A stretch of DNA of 64,000 bases, from contig NZ_CP022296.1 of assembly GCF_017310035.1 (NCBI RefSeq), positions 1,426,001 to 1,490,000 on the forward strand. The letters run 5' to 3'. The stretch is from Nocardioides sp. S5. GTDB taxonomy: Bacteria; Actinomycetota; Actinomycetes; Propionibacteriales; Nocardioidaceae. The notes below the pieces were generated by a model that did not search any database, had not been told where the DNA came from, and worked only from the letters and a program-made list of their open reading frames with translations. Positions 7,823-16,001 of the stretch are shown piece by piece; positions within the stretch are counted from its first letter, which is position 1; the number at the start of each line of letters is the position of its first letter. The position numbers and the translations under genes are program-made.

Positions 7823-8921
7823 GTCGAACCTCGGTCCCGGGGAACCAGCCTGCTCGTTCCAGCACCCGTCGGGCGTCCTCGCAGGTGAGGTGTCCGTAGA
7901 TGTCGGCGGTCGTGGTCACCGAGGCGTGGCCCAACAACTTGGAGACCACCTCCAGCGGCACCCGGTCGCGCAGCATCCGGGTGGCCGCGGTGTGGCGGAA
8001 CCAGTGCGGGTCGAAGTCGATGCCGGTGCGTCGACGCAGCCGCAGCACCAGGTCGTAGACAGCCGCGTAGGACAACGCGTGCCCGATCGGTTCGCCCCAC
8101 AGGTTGACGAACACGTGGTCGCTGTCCAGATCCCCGTACTCGGCATGGAGGTAGTCGGCGTAGAGCCGCAGCAGGTCCCCACCGACCGGGATCGTGCGGC
8201 CCCGGCCGGTCTTGACCCGGGCCCCGTTGTCGTTGACCCGGGCGATGATGGACACCTCCCGCTCGGCCGCGGCCAGGTCCTCATGGCGCAGGCCAAGGGC
8301 CTCCCCGATGCGCATGCCGGTGTCATAGAGCACCGCGAACAACAACCGGTCCCGCAGCCGGGTGCACGCATCCAAAATCGTCTGCACCTCGGACGCGGTC
8401 AGCACCCGAGGGATCCGCTGCGGCGTCTTCAACACGATCGCTCGCCGCTTGCGCGGACCGCTCTTGCTGATGTGGTGCAGAAACGGCTTCCACGCCGACC
8501 TGCCCGGCGCCAACCACGTCACCAGCAGCTCGCCCAGATCCACCCCGTGGCGTGCCTGGTGGGCATAGAACGAGCTGACTGCCGACAGCTTCCGGTTGAC
8601 CGTGGCCGCATCAACATGGGGCTCCAGCGAGGGCAGCACCGACACCTGGCCCGAGCGGCCGGCTGGCGGAAGCCGCAACCAGGCCACGAACTCACCGACG
8701 TCCTCCAGACGAACCTCGCGCCAGTCGATGCCGTGATGGGCCAAGAAGACGAAGTAGTCCTTCAAGTCGTGGGCGTAGGTCTTCACCGTGTTCGGCGACC
8801 GCTCGATGTCGCTCAGATACGACAGATAGCTCTCGATCGCCGCGACCGGCGCGTCGTCGGCACCGAGCACCGTCCACGACTCAACCCTCGACCCCGGCGG
8901 GGCCACCTTCTGCACGAACAT
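7818..8921 (-). CDS. Tyrosine-type site-specific recombinase (Tn554-like TnpA)
   Basis: A 367-residue intact recombinase. The N-terminal SAM-like core-binding domain is at about residues 25-130 (SPNTVKTYAHDLKDYFVFL). The catalytic domain has the first Arg in LYDTGMRIGEALGLR, then HWFRHTAATRML (H-x2-R), LGHASVTTTADIYGH with the nucleophilic Tyr, and the usual spacing. It overlaps the following gene at the stop, so the two are translationally coupled. It belongs to a transposon of the multi-recombinase kind rather than a phage, judged by the partner gene. Confidence 0.9.
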   Translation of the reverse strand: MFVQKVAPPGSRVESWTVLGADDAPVAAIESYLSYLSDIERSPNTVKTYAHDLKDYFVFLAHHGIDWREVRLEDVGEFVAWLRLPPAGRSGQVSVLPSLEPHVDAATVNRKLSAVSSFYAHQARHGVDLGELLVTWLAPGRSAWKPFLHHISKSGPRKRRAIVLKTPQRIPRVLTASEVQTILDACTRLRDRLLFAVLYDTGMRIGEALGLRHEDLAAAEREVSIIARVNDNGARVKTGRGRTIPVGGDLLRLYADYLHAEYGDLDSDHVFVNLWGEPIGHALSYAAVYDLVLRLRRRTGIDFDPHWFRHTAATRMLRDRVPLEVVSKLLGHASVTTTADIYGHLTCEDARRVLERAGWFPGTEVRL

Positions 8922-9009
8922 CGAACCTCCGACCAGTCTCTGTCATGGACAGACCGGAGATAACCACGTCCACCACGGAAAACACAGCCGAGAACGGTCC
9001 CGTGCTGGA

Positions 9010-9715
9010 CATCAAGTACACCTGCCGAAGAGCTGGAGATAACGATCGCGTTCGTCGAGCAGAGGACCTTGCGGATCTCGGCGTCGTATAGTCGAGGAAC
9101 GGGATGAACTGCTCCCAGGCTGTGCGCCACAGGCCGCTGATCGCGGGGTAGGGCTTGCCCCACTTGTCGTCGAACTCCTCGAACGCCCGCCAGCCCGCCT
9201 CGCGGGTTGGGGCGACATAGATCGGTTCAGATCGGTCGAGATCTGTCCCCAGTAGCGCTTCGAGGCGTAGCGGAAGGTGTTGCGGATCAGGTGGATCACG
9301 CAGGTCTGCACGATCGCTTGGCCGAACACCGCGCCGACGGAGTCGGGCAGTCCTTTGAGGCCGTCGCAGATGACGAAGAAGATGTCTTCGACGCCGCGGT
9401 TCTTCAGCTCGGTCAGGACCTGGAGCCAGAACTTCGCCGATTCCCCGCCACCGTTACCGGCCCAGATCCCAGGATGTCCTTATGGCCGGCCAGGTCGACC
9501 CCGATCGCGGCGTAGATCGGACGGTTCCCGACCTGGCCGTCGCGGATCTTGACGTAGATCGCATCGATGAAGACCGCGGCGTAGACCTTCTCCAGCGGCC
9601 GCGAGGTCCATTCGGCCATCTCGGCCACGACTTTGTCGGTGATCCTCGAGATCGTGTCCCTGGCCGAGTAGCCGAGCTCGAGGTCGAGACGACCAAGCTC
9701 ACGACCGAGCGCGAG
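9010..9715 (-). pseudogene. IS256-family (mutator-type) transposase remnant, multiple frameshifts
   Basis: On the minus strand the pieces YSARDTISRITDKVVAEMAE, RPLEKVYAAVFIDAIYVKIR and RPIYAAIGVDLAGHKDIL are typical IS256 core with the first catalytic Asp. After a frame change come VFGQAIVQTCVIHLIRNTFR and YASKRYW. A third frame gives KPYPAISGLWRTAWEQF and IRKVLCSTNAI. The normal continuation after STNAI is missing. At least three indels make it non-functional. Confidence 0.82.
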
Positions 9716-9960
9716 ATCCTCCAACTGGCGCCGCGCAGGATCTCGACGTCCTCGCGCAGCCGACGGTTCTCTTCTTTCAGCGCCTGATCTCAGCCAACTC
9801 CTCAGTGCTCGCGCCGGCACGCTGGCCGCCGTCGATCCGGGACTGAATCACCCAGCTGCGCACGGACTCCTTCCCGACCCCGAGCTGCTTGGCCACGACC
9901 GCCGCAGCGGCCGTGAGCGAGGAGTACTCGCCCTGGTGGTCATTGACCGAGGATGTCCCG
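9715..9960 (-). pseudogene. IS3-family OrfA fragment fused to the IS256 remnant
   Basis: Minus-strand translation gives AAAAVVAKQLGVGKESVRSW, VIQSRIDGGQRAGASTEELA and then LKEENRRLREDVEILR. This is the helix-turn-helix and leucine zipper of an IS3 OrfA. It changes without a gap into IS256 transposase sequence near 9715, so two different elements have been joined by deletion or insertion. One frameshift is also needed near 9780. Confidence 0.7.
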
Positions 9961-10421
9961 AGTTCCGTGGAACTTCGGTGGCGGCCCGATGAGCATCAGG
10001 CTACGTTCACGATCTCATCGTGACGGCCGGCACCGACAGTCTGCTCGGCGACATGCCGCTGCAGGGCAACTCGCAGTGCTGCTAGCTAGGTGCAGGTGGC
10101 CGTTGACGCGGCGGAACTGCTTGCCGGCCTCGACCAGGCCAGCGGCGCACCAGCGCACGGCCATGTTGCCGCTCTGCCAGTTCTTCACATTGGTCGAGTG
10201 GTTGCGACAAAGCGTGATCATCGACTCGATGCTGCGTCATGCCGTGTCGCTCACGCTCCACCTGAAACACGGAGATCCACTTATACGCTCGAAGGATAGA
10301 TGCACAGCACAACTCGTCTATGGACGAATCCCAACTCGCGACCTAGTGTCGTTCATCACAACGCGCACGCACCAGGTTCCGGCCTGCGCCGGACCGCGTG
10401 ACTTCGAAAGGAGCGAGCATT
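9961..10421. other. Junction region and upstream sequence of the aromatic operon
   Basis: It holds one transposase fragment (10015-10230) and then about 190 bp that must carry the promoter of the dioxygenase operon. TCGTC-TATG-GACGA at 10314-10327 is a short inverted repeat that could be an operator. No clear -35/-10 pair can be claimed. Confidence 0.45.
10015..10230 (-). pseudogene. Transposase C-terminal fragment, family uncertain
   Basis: The minus-strand peptide MITLCRNHSTNVKNWQSG, then MAVRWCAAGLVEAGKQFRRV and NGHLHLA, resembles the C terminus of common actinobacterial transposases (possibly mutator type). No start, catalytic core or terminal repeat is present. It is the last IS debris before the aromatic operon. 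Confidence 0.5.
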
Positions 10422-11831
10422 ATGGTCACCCAAAAGAAGGTCTCAGCCCCGTCGTCCAGTGCGCCGGCTCAGGTGGACATGGCGGCCGTGCGCGAGGCAG
10501 TCGACTGGGTGAACGGACGCGTCAACGCGTCCATTCACTTTGATCCGGAGATCTACCGCGCAGAGGCGGACCGGGTCTTCAACCGAGCCTGGCTGGTTGT
10601 TGGGCACGAAGACATGGTGCGTAAGCCGGGCGACTACATCACCAACTACATGGGCGAGGTAGGGGTCATCGTGGCCCGGGACCGAGCCGGCGAGATCGGC
10701 GTGATGGTCAACAAGTGCGCCCACCGCGGTAACCAAGTCTGTCTCTTCGACCGCGGCAACGTGAAGGGCTTCACGTGCTCCTACCACGGCTGGAGCTACG
10801 GCCTAGACGGCGAGCTCACTGGTGCGCCGATGGAGCAGCACTTCTACCGCGACGAACTCGACAAGCCGGCCTGGGGACTGGAGCGCGCCCGAGTGGCGAA
10901 CTTCCATGGCCTCATCTTCGCCACGTTTGACCAGTCCGCGCCCTCACTCGAGGAGTGGCTGGGCGAGGACACGTGCTGGTGGGTTGAGAACTACCTCCTG
11001 GCCACTCCGCTCGGCGGTCTGGAGTCAATGCCTGGCTGGCACCGATACCACTCGCCCGGCAACTGGAAGCTGGTGAGCGAGAACTTCATCGGAGACAACT
11101 ACCACGTCTTCTCAGCGACCCACGTCGCGTGGCTGTCGCTTATTCAGCATAACCTGGAGCAGGGGAGCAAGCACCCAATGCTCACCTACCCCGCCTCCTC
11201 AACCGAGACGCCCATGTGGGAGGTGAGCGCCGGCGGCGAAGGCATCAGCGCGCCCATGGGTCTTGGAATGGTCACCATCGACGACGAAGGCGGGTACGCA
11301 CGCGATCTTGCCGAGGCCAAAGGACTCGGGCCCGAGGCAGTGGAGTGGGTGGAGTACCGGCGCCAGAAGTATGCAGAACTCACGAAGGACATGGGCGGAA
11401 GTCCGTACGGGTTCATGAACGGCGGGATCTTCCCCAACTTCGGATTCATGGGCTACTTCTCGCCCATGGTGGGCCGACACTTCCAGACGTTCCATCCGCG
11501 CGGACCGCGGGGTCACGAGTGTTGGCAGTGGACGATGGTTGAGCGTGACGCCCCCCAGGTCATCAAGGACCTTGCTGCCCAGCGGGTCTTCCAGGGCCAG
11601 CACATGGCGGGTGTCATCGCTCCCGATGACGTCGAGAACTTCGAGCGCATGGTCGAGGCTGCGGGGCCGGAACGAAACTGGGCCCGCCCGCTGCACTACG
11701 GACTGCAGCTCGGGCGAGAGAACGAGGGGCCGGACGGCATCCCCGGCATCGTCGGGCCCAACCCCAGCGAGGTCGACCAGCGGCGCTTTTACAAGTTCTG
11801 GCTGGAGATGATGGAAAGGAAGCAGGCATGA
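10422..11831 (+). CDS. Aromatic ring-hydroxylating oxygenase, alpha (Rieske) subunit
   Basis: The 469-residue protein is the catalytic subunit of a Rieske non-heme iron oxygenase. The N-terminal Rieske cluster motif is CAHRGNQVC...CSYHGW (C-x-H then C-x2-H). The mononuclear iron site lies in NFIGDNYHVFSATH (D-x2-H-x4-H), and the bridging Asp of the family is the first residue of that D-x-Y-H run. ATG 10422 is chosen because AAGGAG lies 8 bases upstream; GTG 10398 would add 8 residues. It overlaps the beta subunit by 4 bases (ATGA). The substrate is not deducible. With the beta subunit, ferredoxin, hydrolase and extradiol enzyme it forms a ring-activation and cleavage operon. Confidence 0.93.
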   Translation: MVTQKKVSAPSSSAPAQVDMAAVREAVDWVNGRVNASIHFDPEIYRAEADRVFNRAWLVVGHEDMVRKPGDYITNYMGEVGVIVARDRAGEIGVMVNKCAHRGNQVCLFDRGNVKGFTCSYHGWSYGLDGELTGAPMEQHFYRDELDKPAWGLERARVANFHGLIFATFDQSAPSLEEWLGEDTCWWVENYLLATPLGGLESMPGWHRYHSPGNWKLVSENFIGDNYHVFSATHVAWLSLIQHNLEQGSKHPMLTYPASSTETPMWEVSAGGEGISAPMGLGMVTIDDEGGYARDLAEAKGLGPEAVEWVEYRRQKYAELTKDMGGSPYGFMNGGIFPNFGFMGYFSPMVGRHFQTFHPRGPRGHECWQWTMVERDAPQVIKDLAAQRVFQGQHMAGVIAPDDVENFERMVEAAGPERNWARPLHYGLQLGRENEGPDGIPGIVGPNPSEVDQRRFYKFWLEMMERKQA

Positions 11832-12325
11832 CCACGCGCGACAGCTGGCAACTCCAGCGGGAGGTTGAGGACTTCCTCTTCCGCGAGGCCCACGTCCTTG
11901 ACGAGCGAAGGCTCGACGACTGGCTGACCCTCTTCACCGACGACGTCGAGTACCTCATGCCGTTGCGCGAGTACCTCGAAGGTGACGTCGAACCCGCGGG
12001 CCATCCGATCATGCGCGACGACAAGGAAATGCTCACGATTCGGGTCCGCAAGGACGACACCGGCTACTCACACGTAGAACTTCCGGCATCGATGACCTGT
12101 CATCTCATCAGCAACGTCGTTGTGGACGAGGTCGACGTCCCTGACGAGGTCGACGTCAGGAGTGCCTTCGCCGTCCGGCAAGCGCGAAAGCTTCGAGACG
12201 AGGCTTGGTGGACAGGGCGTCGTCACGACCGACTGCGCCGCGTCGACGGGACCTGGAAGATCGCGCGCCGCGTCATCTACCTAGACGCCACGATCCTGCC
12301 TCGCGGCATCGCCATCTTTTTCTGA
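11828..12325 (+). CDS. Aromatic ring-hydroxylating oxygenase, beta (small) subunit
   Basis: A 165-residue protein of the SnoaL/NTF2-like fold found in small subunits of alpha3-beta3 Rieske oxygenases. The characteristic start EVEDFLFREAHVLDERRLDD, then WLTLFTDDVEYLMPLR, is present, as is a late basic segment VDGTWKIARRVIYLDATIL. Its start overlaps the alpha stop as ATGA, so the two subunits are coupled. Small subunits are structural. Presence of a beta chain separates this oxygenase from the alpha-only carbazole and phthalate-type enzymes. Confidence 0.92.
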   Translation: MTTRDSWQLQREVEDFLFREAHVLDERRLDDWLTLFTDDVEYLMPLREYLEGDVEPAGHPIMRDDKEMLTIRVRKDDTGYSHVELPASMTCHLISNVVVDEVDVPDEVDVRSAFAVRQARKLRDEAWWTGRRHDRLRRVDGTWKIARRVIYLDATILPRGIAIFF

Positions 12326-12370
12326 GATCTGCCGAAGCACAGCCGGCCTCTACACATGAAAGCGACATCA

Positions 12371-13213
12371 ATGAGCGACACGCTGTCCGAACTGACAGAG
12401 GAAAACACCGTTAAGGAGATTCAGGCTGGCCCTTACCGCGTCAGTTACCACGATGCCGGCGAAGGCCCCGTCGTCATCATGCTGCACGGTGGAGGGCCTG
12501 GGGCGAGTGGATGGGCGAACTTCAATGCGAACTTCGCGTCGTTCGCTGCCAAGCACAGGACTGTGCTCGTCGACATGCTCAGCTTCGGGCGGTCGGAGTC
12601 AGTGGTGTTCGACGCAGAGCCGGCGACAACGGTCCGTGCCCGTGCCGTACGCGACCTGATGGATGCCCTGGGGATCGAGCGCGCAAGCTTCCTCGGCAAC
12701 TCGATGGGCGGGTCGGTTGCCATGGCATTCGCGGTCGACTATCCCGACCGCGTCGACCGTCTGGTTCTGATGGGCGCTTCCGGCATGACCCGCACGGTGC
12801 TGTTCACACAGCCCACCGAGGGACACCGGAGGCTCCGCGAGGCCTCGGCCGCACCTACCCTCGAGACGATGCAGGCGCTCGCCGACGTCATGCTGTTCGA
12901 TCCCAGCGTTCTGTCCCAGGACGTCCTCAAATCGCGGGTCGAGGCCGCCAACGACCTGGCCCGCCGGGATGCGGCTGCTCGGTCAACGGCGCCTTGGCGC
13001 GAACAGGCGGATGAGTTCAAGCGGATCCAGGCTCGCACCCTGATCGTCTGGGGACGGGAGGATCGGGTCAACCCTCTGGAGATTGGCCTTCTCCTGCTGC
13101 GCGAGATCCCTGACTCGAGACTGCACGTCTTCCGCGACTGCGGCCACTGGGCGCAGCTTGAGCATCCGGAGGAGTTCAATCGCATCGCGTTGGACTTCCT
13201 CGCCGCGCCGTGA
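12371..13213 (+). CDS. Alpha/beta hydrolase, meta-cleavage product (C-C bond) hydrolase-like
   Basis: A 280-residue hydrolase with the oxyanion-hole motif HGGGPGASGWANF, the nucleophile elbow GNSMGGSVAMAF, an acid in WGREDRVNP and the catalytic His in DCGHWAQLEHPEEF. This set is typical of BphD/MhpC/HsaD enzymes that split vinylogous 1,5-diketones produced by extradiol cleavage, giving 2-hydroxypentadienoate and a carboxylic acid. ATG 12371 (MSDTLSEL) is preferred over ATG 12356, which has no ribosome site. It sits between the oxygenase and ferredoxin genes, in keeping with a single pathway. Confidence 0.88.
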   Translation: MSDTLSELTEENTVKEIQAGPYRVSYHDAGEGPVVIMLHGGGPGASGWANFNANFASFAAKHRTVLVDMLSFGRSESVVFDAEPATTVRARAVRDLMDALGIERASFLGNSMGGSVAMAFAVDYPDRVDRLVLMGASGMTRTVLFTQPTEGHRRLREASAAPTLETMQALADVMLFDPSVLSQDVLKSRVEAANDLARRDAAARSTAPWREQADEFKRIQARTLIVWGREDRVNPLEIGLLLLREIPDSRLHVFRDCGHWAQLEHPEEFNRIALDFLAAP

Positions 13214-13272
13214 TCACGCAGACGGGGCGTTCGAGTTTCCGGTGCGTTGCCGCGCCCACGTGAGGAGGTGAG

Positions 13273-13620
13273 GTGTCAGTTATGGAGTTGTCGACTCCGA
13301 TCCACGTCTGCGACGCGGGCGATGTGCCGCGGGGGGAAGGGATAAGGATCGCGCGAGACGATCTGCCGGAGCCGATCGCCGTATTCAACGACGACGGGCA
13401 GTTCTTCGCGCTAAGCGACACGTGCAGCCACGGACAGTCGTCGCTCGCTGACGGCGAAATCGTCAATAGTCAGATCGAGTGCGCTCTTCACTGGGCCCGC
13501 TTCGACCTCAAGACCGGTGACGTCTGCGCGCTTCCCGCGCTCCTGCCAGTGACCTCTTACCCCGTGACCGTGGACGGCGATCGCGTCCTGTTATCCATCT
13601 CTACGGAAGGAGACGAGTGA
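13273..13620 (+). CDS. Rieske-type [2Fe-2S] ferredoxin
   Basis: 115 residues with the Rieske motif CSHG(QS)... and CALHWARF, giving C-x-H and C-x2-H ligands. It is the likely electron donor to the oxygenase alpha subunit. GTG 13273 follows GAGGAGG by about 5 bases, whereas ATG 13282 is too far. It overlaps the next gene at TGATG. No reductase gene follows, so electrons must come from a reductase encoded elsewhere. Confidence 0.9.
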   Translation: MSVMELSTPIHVCDAGDVPRGEGIRIARDDLPEPIAVFNDDGQFFALSDTCSHGQSSLADGEIVNSQIECALHWARFDLKTGDVCALPALLPVTSYPVTVDGDRVLLSISTEGDE

Positions 13621-14543
13621 TGCTCGTCCTTGGCCTTGCTACCTCTCATGCTCCTGCTGTGCTTCTCCCGGTGGAGGCCTGGCCAGCAGCGCACAAGTTG
13701 ATGATCGCGGACGTCGCTCAGTCGTCAGACGTCGAGGCGGAGACACCTGAGTTCCTGGCGCACGCCAAGGAGCGAATCGATTCCAGTGCCGCCGCCCTCC
13801 GCAGTGCGCTCGAAGCCGCTCGTCCCGACGTTGTGATCATCGTCGGCGATGACCAGAACGAGGTCTTCGGCCCGTCGGTGAACCCGAACCTCGCCGTCTA
13901 CTGCGGTGACAAGGTGACCGGGAACACCCTTCCTCGATTCCGGGACCAGGGCTTCGACGAGACCGTGACCTTGGGGTGCCACCCCGAGGTGGCCCACGCC
14001 TTGGCAGCGGGCCTCGTCGAGCGGGGGTTCGACCCAGCTGTCATGACAGAGCTGCGCCCGCTGAGCAAGCCCGAGGGGATCGGGCACGCCTTCACCCGTC
14101 CTGCGCAGATGCTTCAGATCGCCGAGAGCGGCGTCCCCGTGGTCCCGGTCTTCCTGAACTCCTACCATGAGCCGCTGCCCTCTGCGCAGCGATGCTTCGC
14201 GCTCGGGCAGGCGATCCGCGAGATCGCAGACAGCCGGCCCGAACGCATTGCAGTGCTCGGCTCTGGAGGGCTCTCGCACGACCCGGACGGCCCCCGTGCG
14301 GGCTGGATCGACGAGCCCCTCGACCGTTGGGTCCTCGATCGGATCAGCCGGGGTCGCGGGGAGGAGCTCACCAACCTCTTCACCTTCAAGACTGACACCC
14401 TCAACGGCGGAAGCGGCGAGATCCGTTCATGGGTCGTGGTGGCCGGCGCCATGCCGGGGGTACCGGCCGACGTCATCGACTACATTCCCCTGCGCCACGG
14501 CATCACGGGCCTCGGGTTCGCCACCTGGAATCCGAGGGCATAG
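13620..14543 (+). CDS. LigB-type (class III) extradiol ring-cleavage dioxygenase
   Basis: A 307-residue single-chain protein of the LigB superfamily: an N-terminal ATSHAPAVLL with the first metal-ligand His, GDDQNEVFGP near residue 82, and SGGLSHDPDGPRAGWID near residue 223. These enzymes open catechols between C-OH and the adjacent carbon using Fe(II). At the position where many family members have NDH, this protein reads DDQ, as I recall for one actinobacterial subfamily. The iron ligand set should be checked. ATG 13620 overlaps the ferredoxin stop and GGAAGG lies 8 bases upstream. It is the last intact gene of the operon. Confidence 0.85.
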   Translation: MLVLGLATSHAPAVLLPVEAWPAAHKLMIADVAQSSDVEAETPEFLAHAKERIDSSAAALRSALEAARPDVVIIVGDDQNEVFGPSVNPNLAVYCGDKVTGNTLPRFRDQGFDETVTLGCHPEVAHALAAGLVERGFDPAVMTELRPLSKPEGIGHAFTRPAQMLQIAESGVPVVPVFLNSYHEPLPSAQRCFALGQAIREIADSRPERIAVLGSGGLSHDPDGPRAGWIDEPLDRWVLDRISRGRGEELTNLFTFKTDTLNGGSGEIRSWVVVAGAMPGVPADVIDYIPLRHGITGLGFATWNPRA

Positions 14544-14558
14544 GTCGCGAGGAGAGTC

Positions 14559-15110
14559 ATGCCCACCCCCGCAGCAAGCAGCCAGACCACCAAATCGAGT
14601 CGCAACGGCGCGGACCTCGTCGTCGAGTGTCTATCGGCGGAAGGGATCCGTTTCGTCGCCGGCGTGCCAGGAGAACCCCGACGATGGAGCTGCTCGATAG
14701 TTTGGCCCGTCAAGACGACATCCGATTCATCGTCACACGACGAGCAGGTGGCTGGCTTCCTCGCTGACAGGGTGTCACGCCCCGGGAAGCAGCTCGGCGT
14801 TTGCGTTGTCTCGCGCGGCCCTGGCGCAACGAACGCGGCGATCGCGGTCGAGAACGCCACCATGTCGATTCCGATGCTGTTGCTGGTTGGCCAGGTGGCT
14901 TGGGGGGATCGCCGATCGGCACGCCTTCGAGGAGATGGACCTGGCGTCATTCCGGCCCTTCTCGAAGTGGGTTGTGGAGATCCGGCACGCGGATCGCATC
15001 CCCGAACCTCTCCAGCGCGCGGTCAGGACGGCTGCCTCCGGGAAACCAGGCCCCGTCGTCGTGTCGCTGCCACTCGACGTCCTGCAAACGCCCGTCTCCG
15101 ACGACGTCAA
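14559..15110 (+). pseudogene. TPP-dependent enzyme, N-terminal domain only, several frameshifts
   Basis: The reading moves through different frames. It begins NGADLVVECLSAEGIRFVAG, then MELLDSLARQDDIRFIVTRR, and then EQVAGFLADRVSRPGKQLGV with VSRGPGATNAAIAVENATMS. The final frame gives AFEEMDLASFRPFSKWVVEI and GKPGPVVVSLPLDVLQTP. This is the pyrimidine-binding domain of an acetolactate-synthase-like enzyme. At least three indels and loss of the central and PP domains make it dead. It breaks off at about 15110 and joins aldehyde dehydrogenase sequence. Confidence 0.82.
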
Positions 15111-15111
15111 C

Positions 15112-15390
15112 CCATTAACTACTCGCTGCCGCAGCACTACGGAGTCGTGGCCCGGATCATCCCCTTCAACCACCCGCTGACGTTCGTGGCGGGAAGGGTC
15201 GCGGCCCCCGCTTGATGCCGGCAATACCGTGATCATGAAGCCCAGCGAGCACACAAGCCTGTCCGCGCTGCGTTGGGCCGAGTTGATCGAGGATGTCGTC
15301 CGGATGGCCTCATCCAGACTATCACCGGCCGGGGTGGCACAACCGGAGACGCGCTGGTAAGCATCCCGACATTCGACGCCTGGCGCCGAG
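15112..15390 (+). pseudogene. Aldehyde dehydrogenase fragment
   Basis: The peptide YSLPQHYGVVARIIPFNHPL, then TFVAGRVAAP (frame change) LDAGNTVIMKPSEHTSLSAL, RWAELIEDV (frame change) PDGLIQTITGRGGTTGDALV is the NAD-binding part of an aldehyde dehydrogenase. It includes the PFNHP and KPSEHT motifs. The catalytic Cys domain is missing. It begins directly where the TPP-enzyme remnant ends, so an internal deletion fused two former neighbours. Confidence 0.8.
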
Positions 15391-15504
15391 GTGTATAAGA
15401 ATTGGGTGCGGGAAACGCCGGCTCCTCGCGTCAGGTTGGTGGCTGAGCTGCGGCTACGACGAGATGTGCGCCGGGGCTGTCGCGGGCTCAAGAAGTACCT
15501 CGCC

Positions 15505-15825
15505 TAGCAGGAAGTTTACGCAGTGGGCCGCCGGGGTCAGCGTGCTCGGTGAGGACCACGATCTGGCTTGCCGGCAACTGGCCTCGAAGGAGGCGACCGG
15601 TTCGCGGGCCTGGATCTCCAAGAAACCCCCCGAGGAGCGATCCTGATCAACGGTGCCGCTACCTGGATGGAGCGCCGGATCGCCGAGGGAGTTCCCGCGG
15701 TCGCCACCACATCGTGCTGTTCGAGATTCTGGTTCTGGCCGCCGTACCCGAGATCACGCCGCTCGTCTTCCACGGATCCCGCTTCCGCAAACTGGTCGTG
15801 GCGCCCGAACGGGAGGCGGGGTAAT
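15505..15825 (+). pseudogene. Flavin reductase (HpaC/NTA-monooxygenase component-like) remnant
   Basis: Three frames together give FTQWAAGVSVLGEDHDLACR, GDRFAGLDLQETPRGAILIN with GAATWMERRIAEG, and HHIVLFEILVLAAVPEITPL followed by VFHGSRFRKLV. This is the pattern of FMN-binding NAD(P)H:flavin reductases that feed two-component monooxygenases. Two frameshifts and a missing N terminus make it inactive. It suggests that an ancestral locus also contained a flavin-dependent monooxygenase. Confidence 0.7.
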
Positions 15826-16001
15826 CGCCGGGCCAAGCCGGTTGAGCCCGGACACAAGGCGCCCGCGCTCCGCGAGCACGGCAGCGCGGGGCAGGTCGCC
15901 CGTGAACCGGGCGCACGCGCCGGCGTACGCGCCGGCCGGACCGGGGGGCCGTCCGGGGTCGCCTCGAACCGGGAGTCGATCGGCCGGGAGTTTGTTCTTG
16001 G

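Noticed and set aside
15391..15507. A short coding piece between the aldehyde dehydrogenase and flavin reductase remnants
   Set aside because: No recognisable family and no consistent frame; treated as debris.
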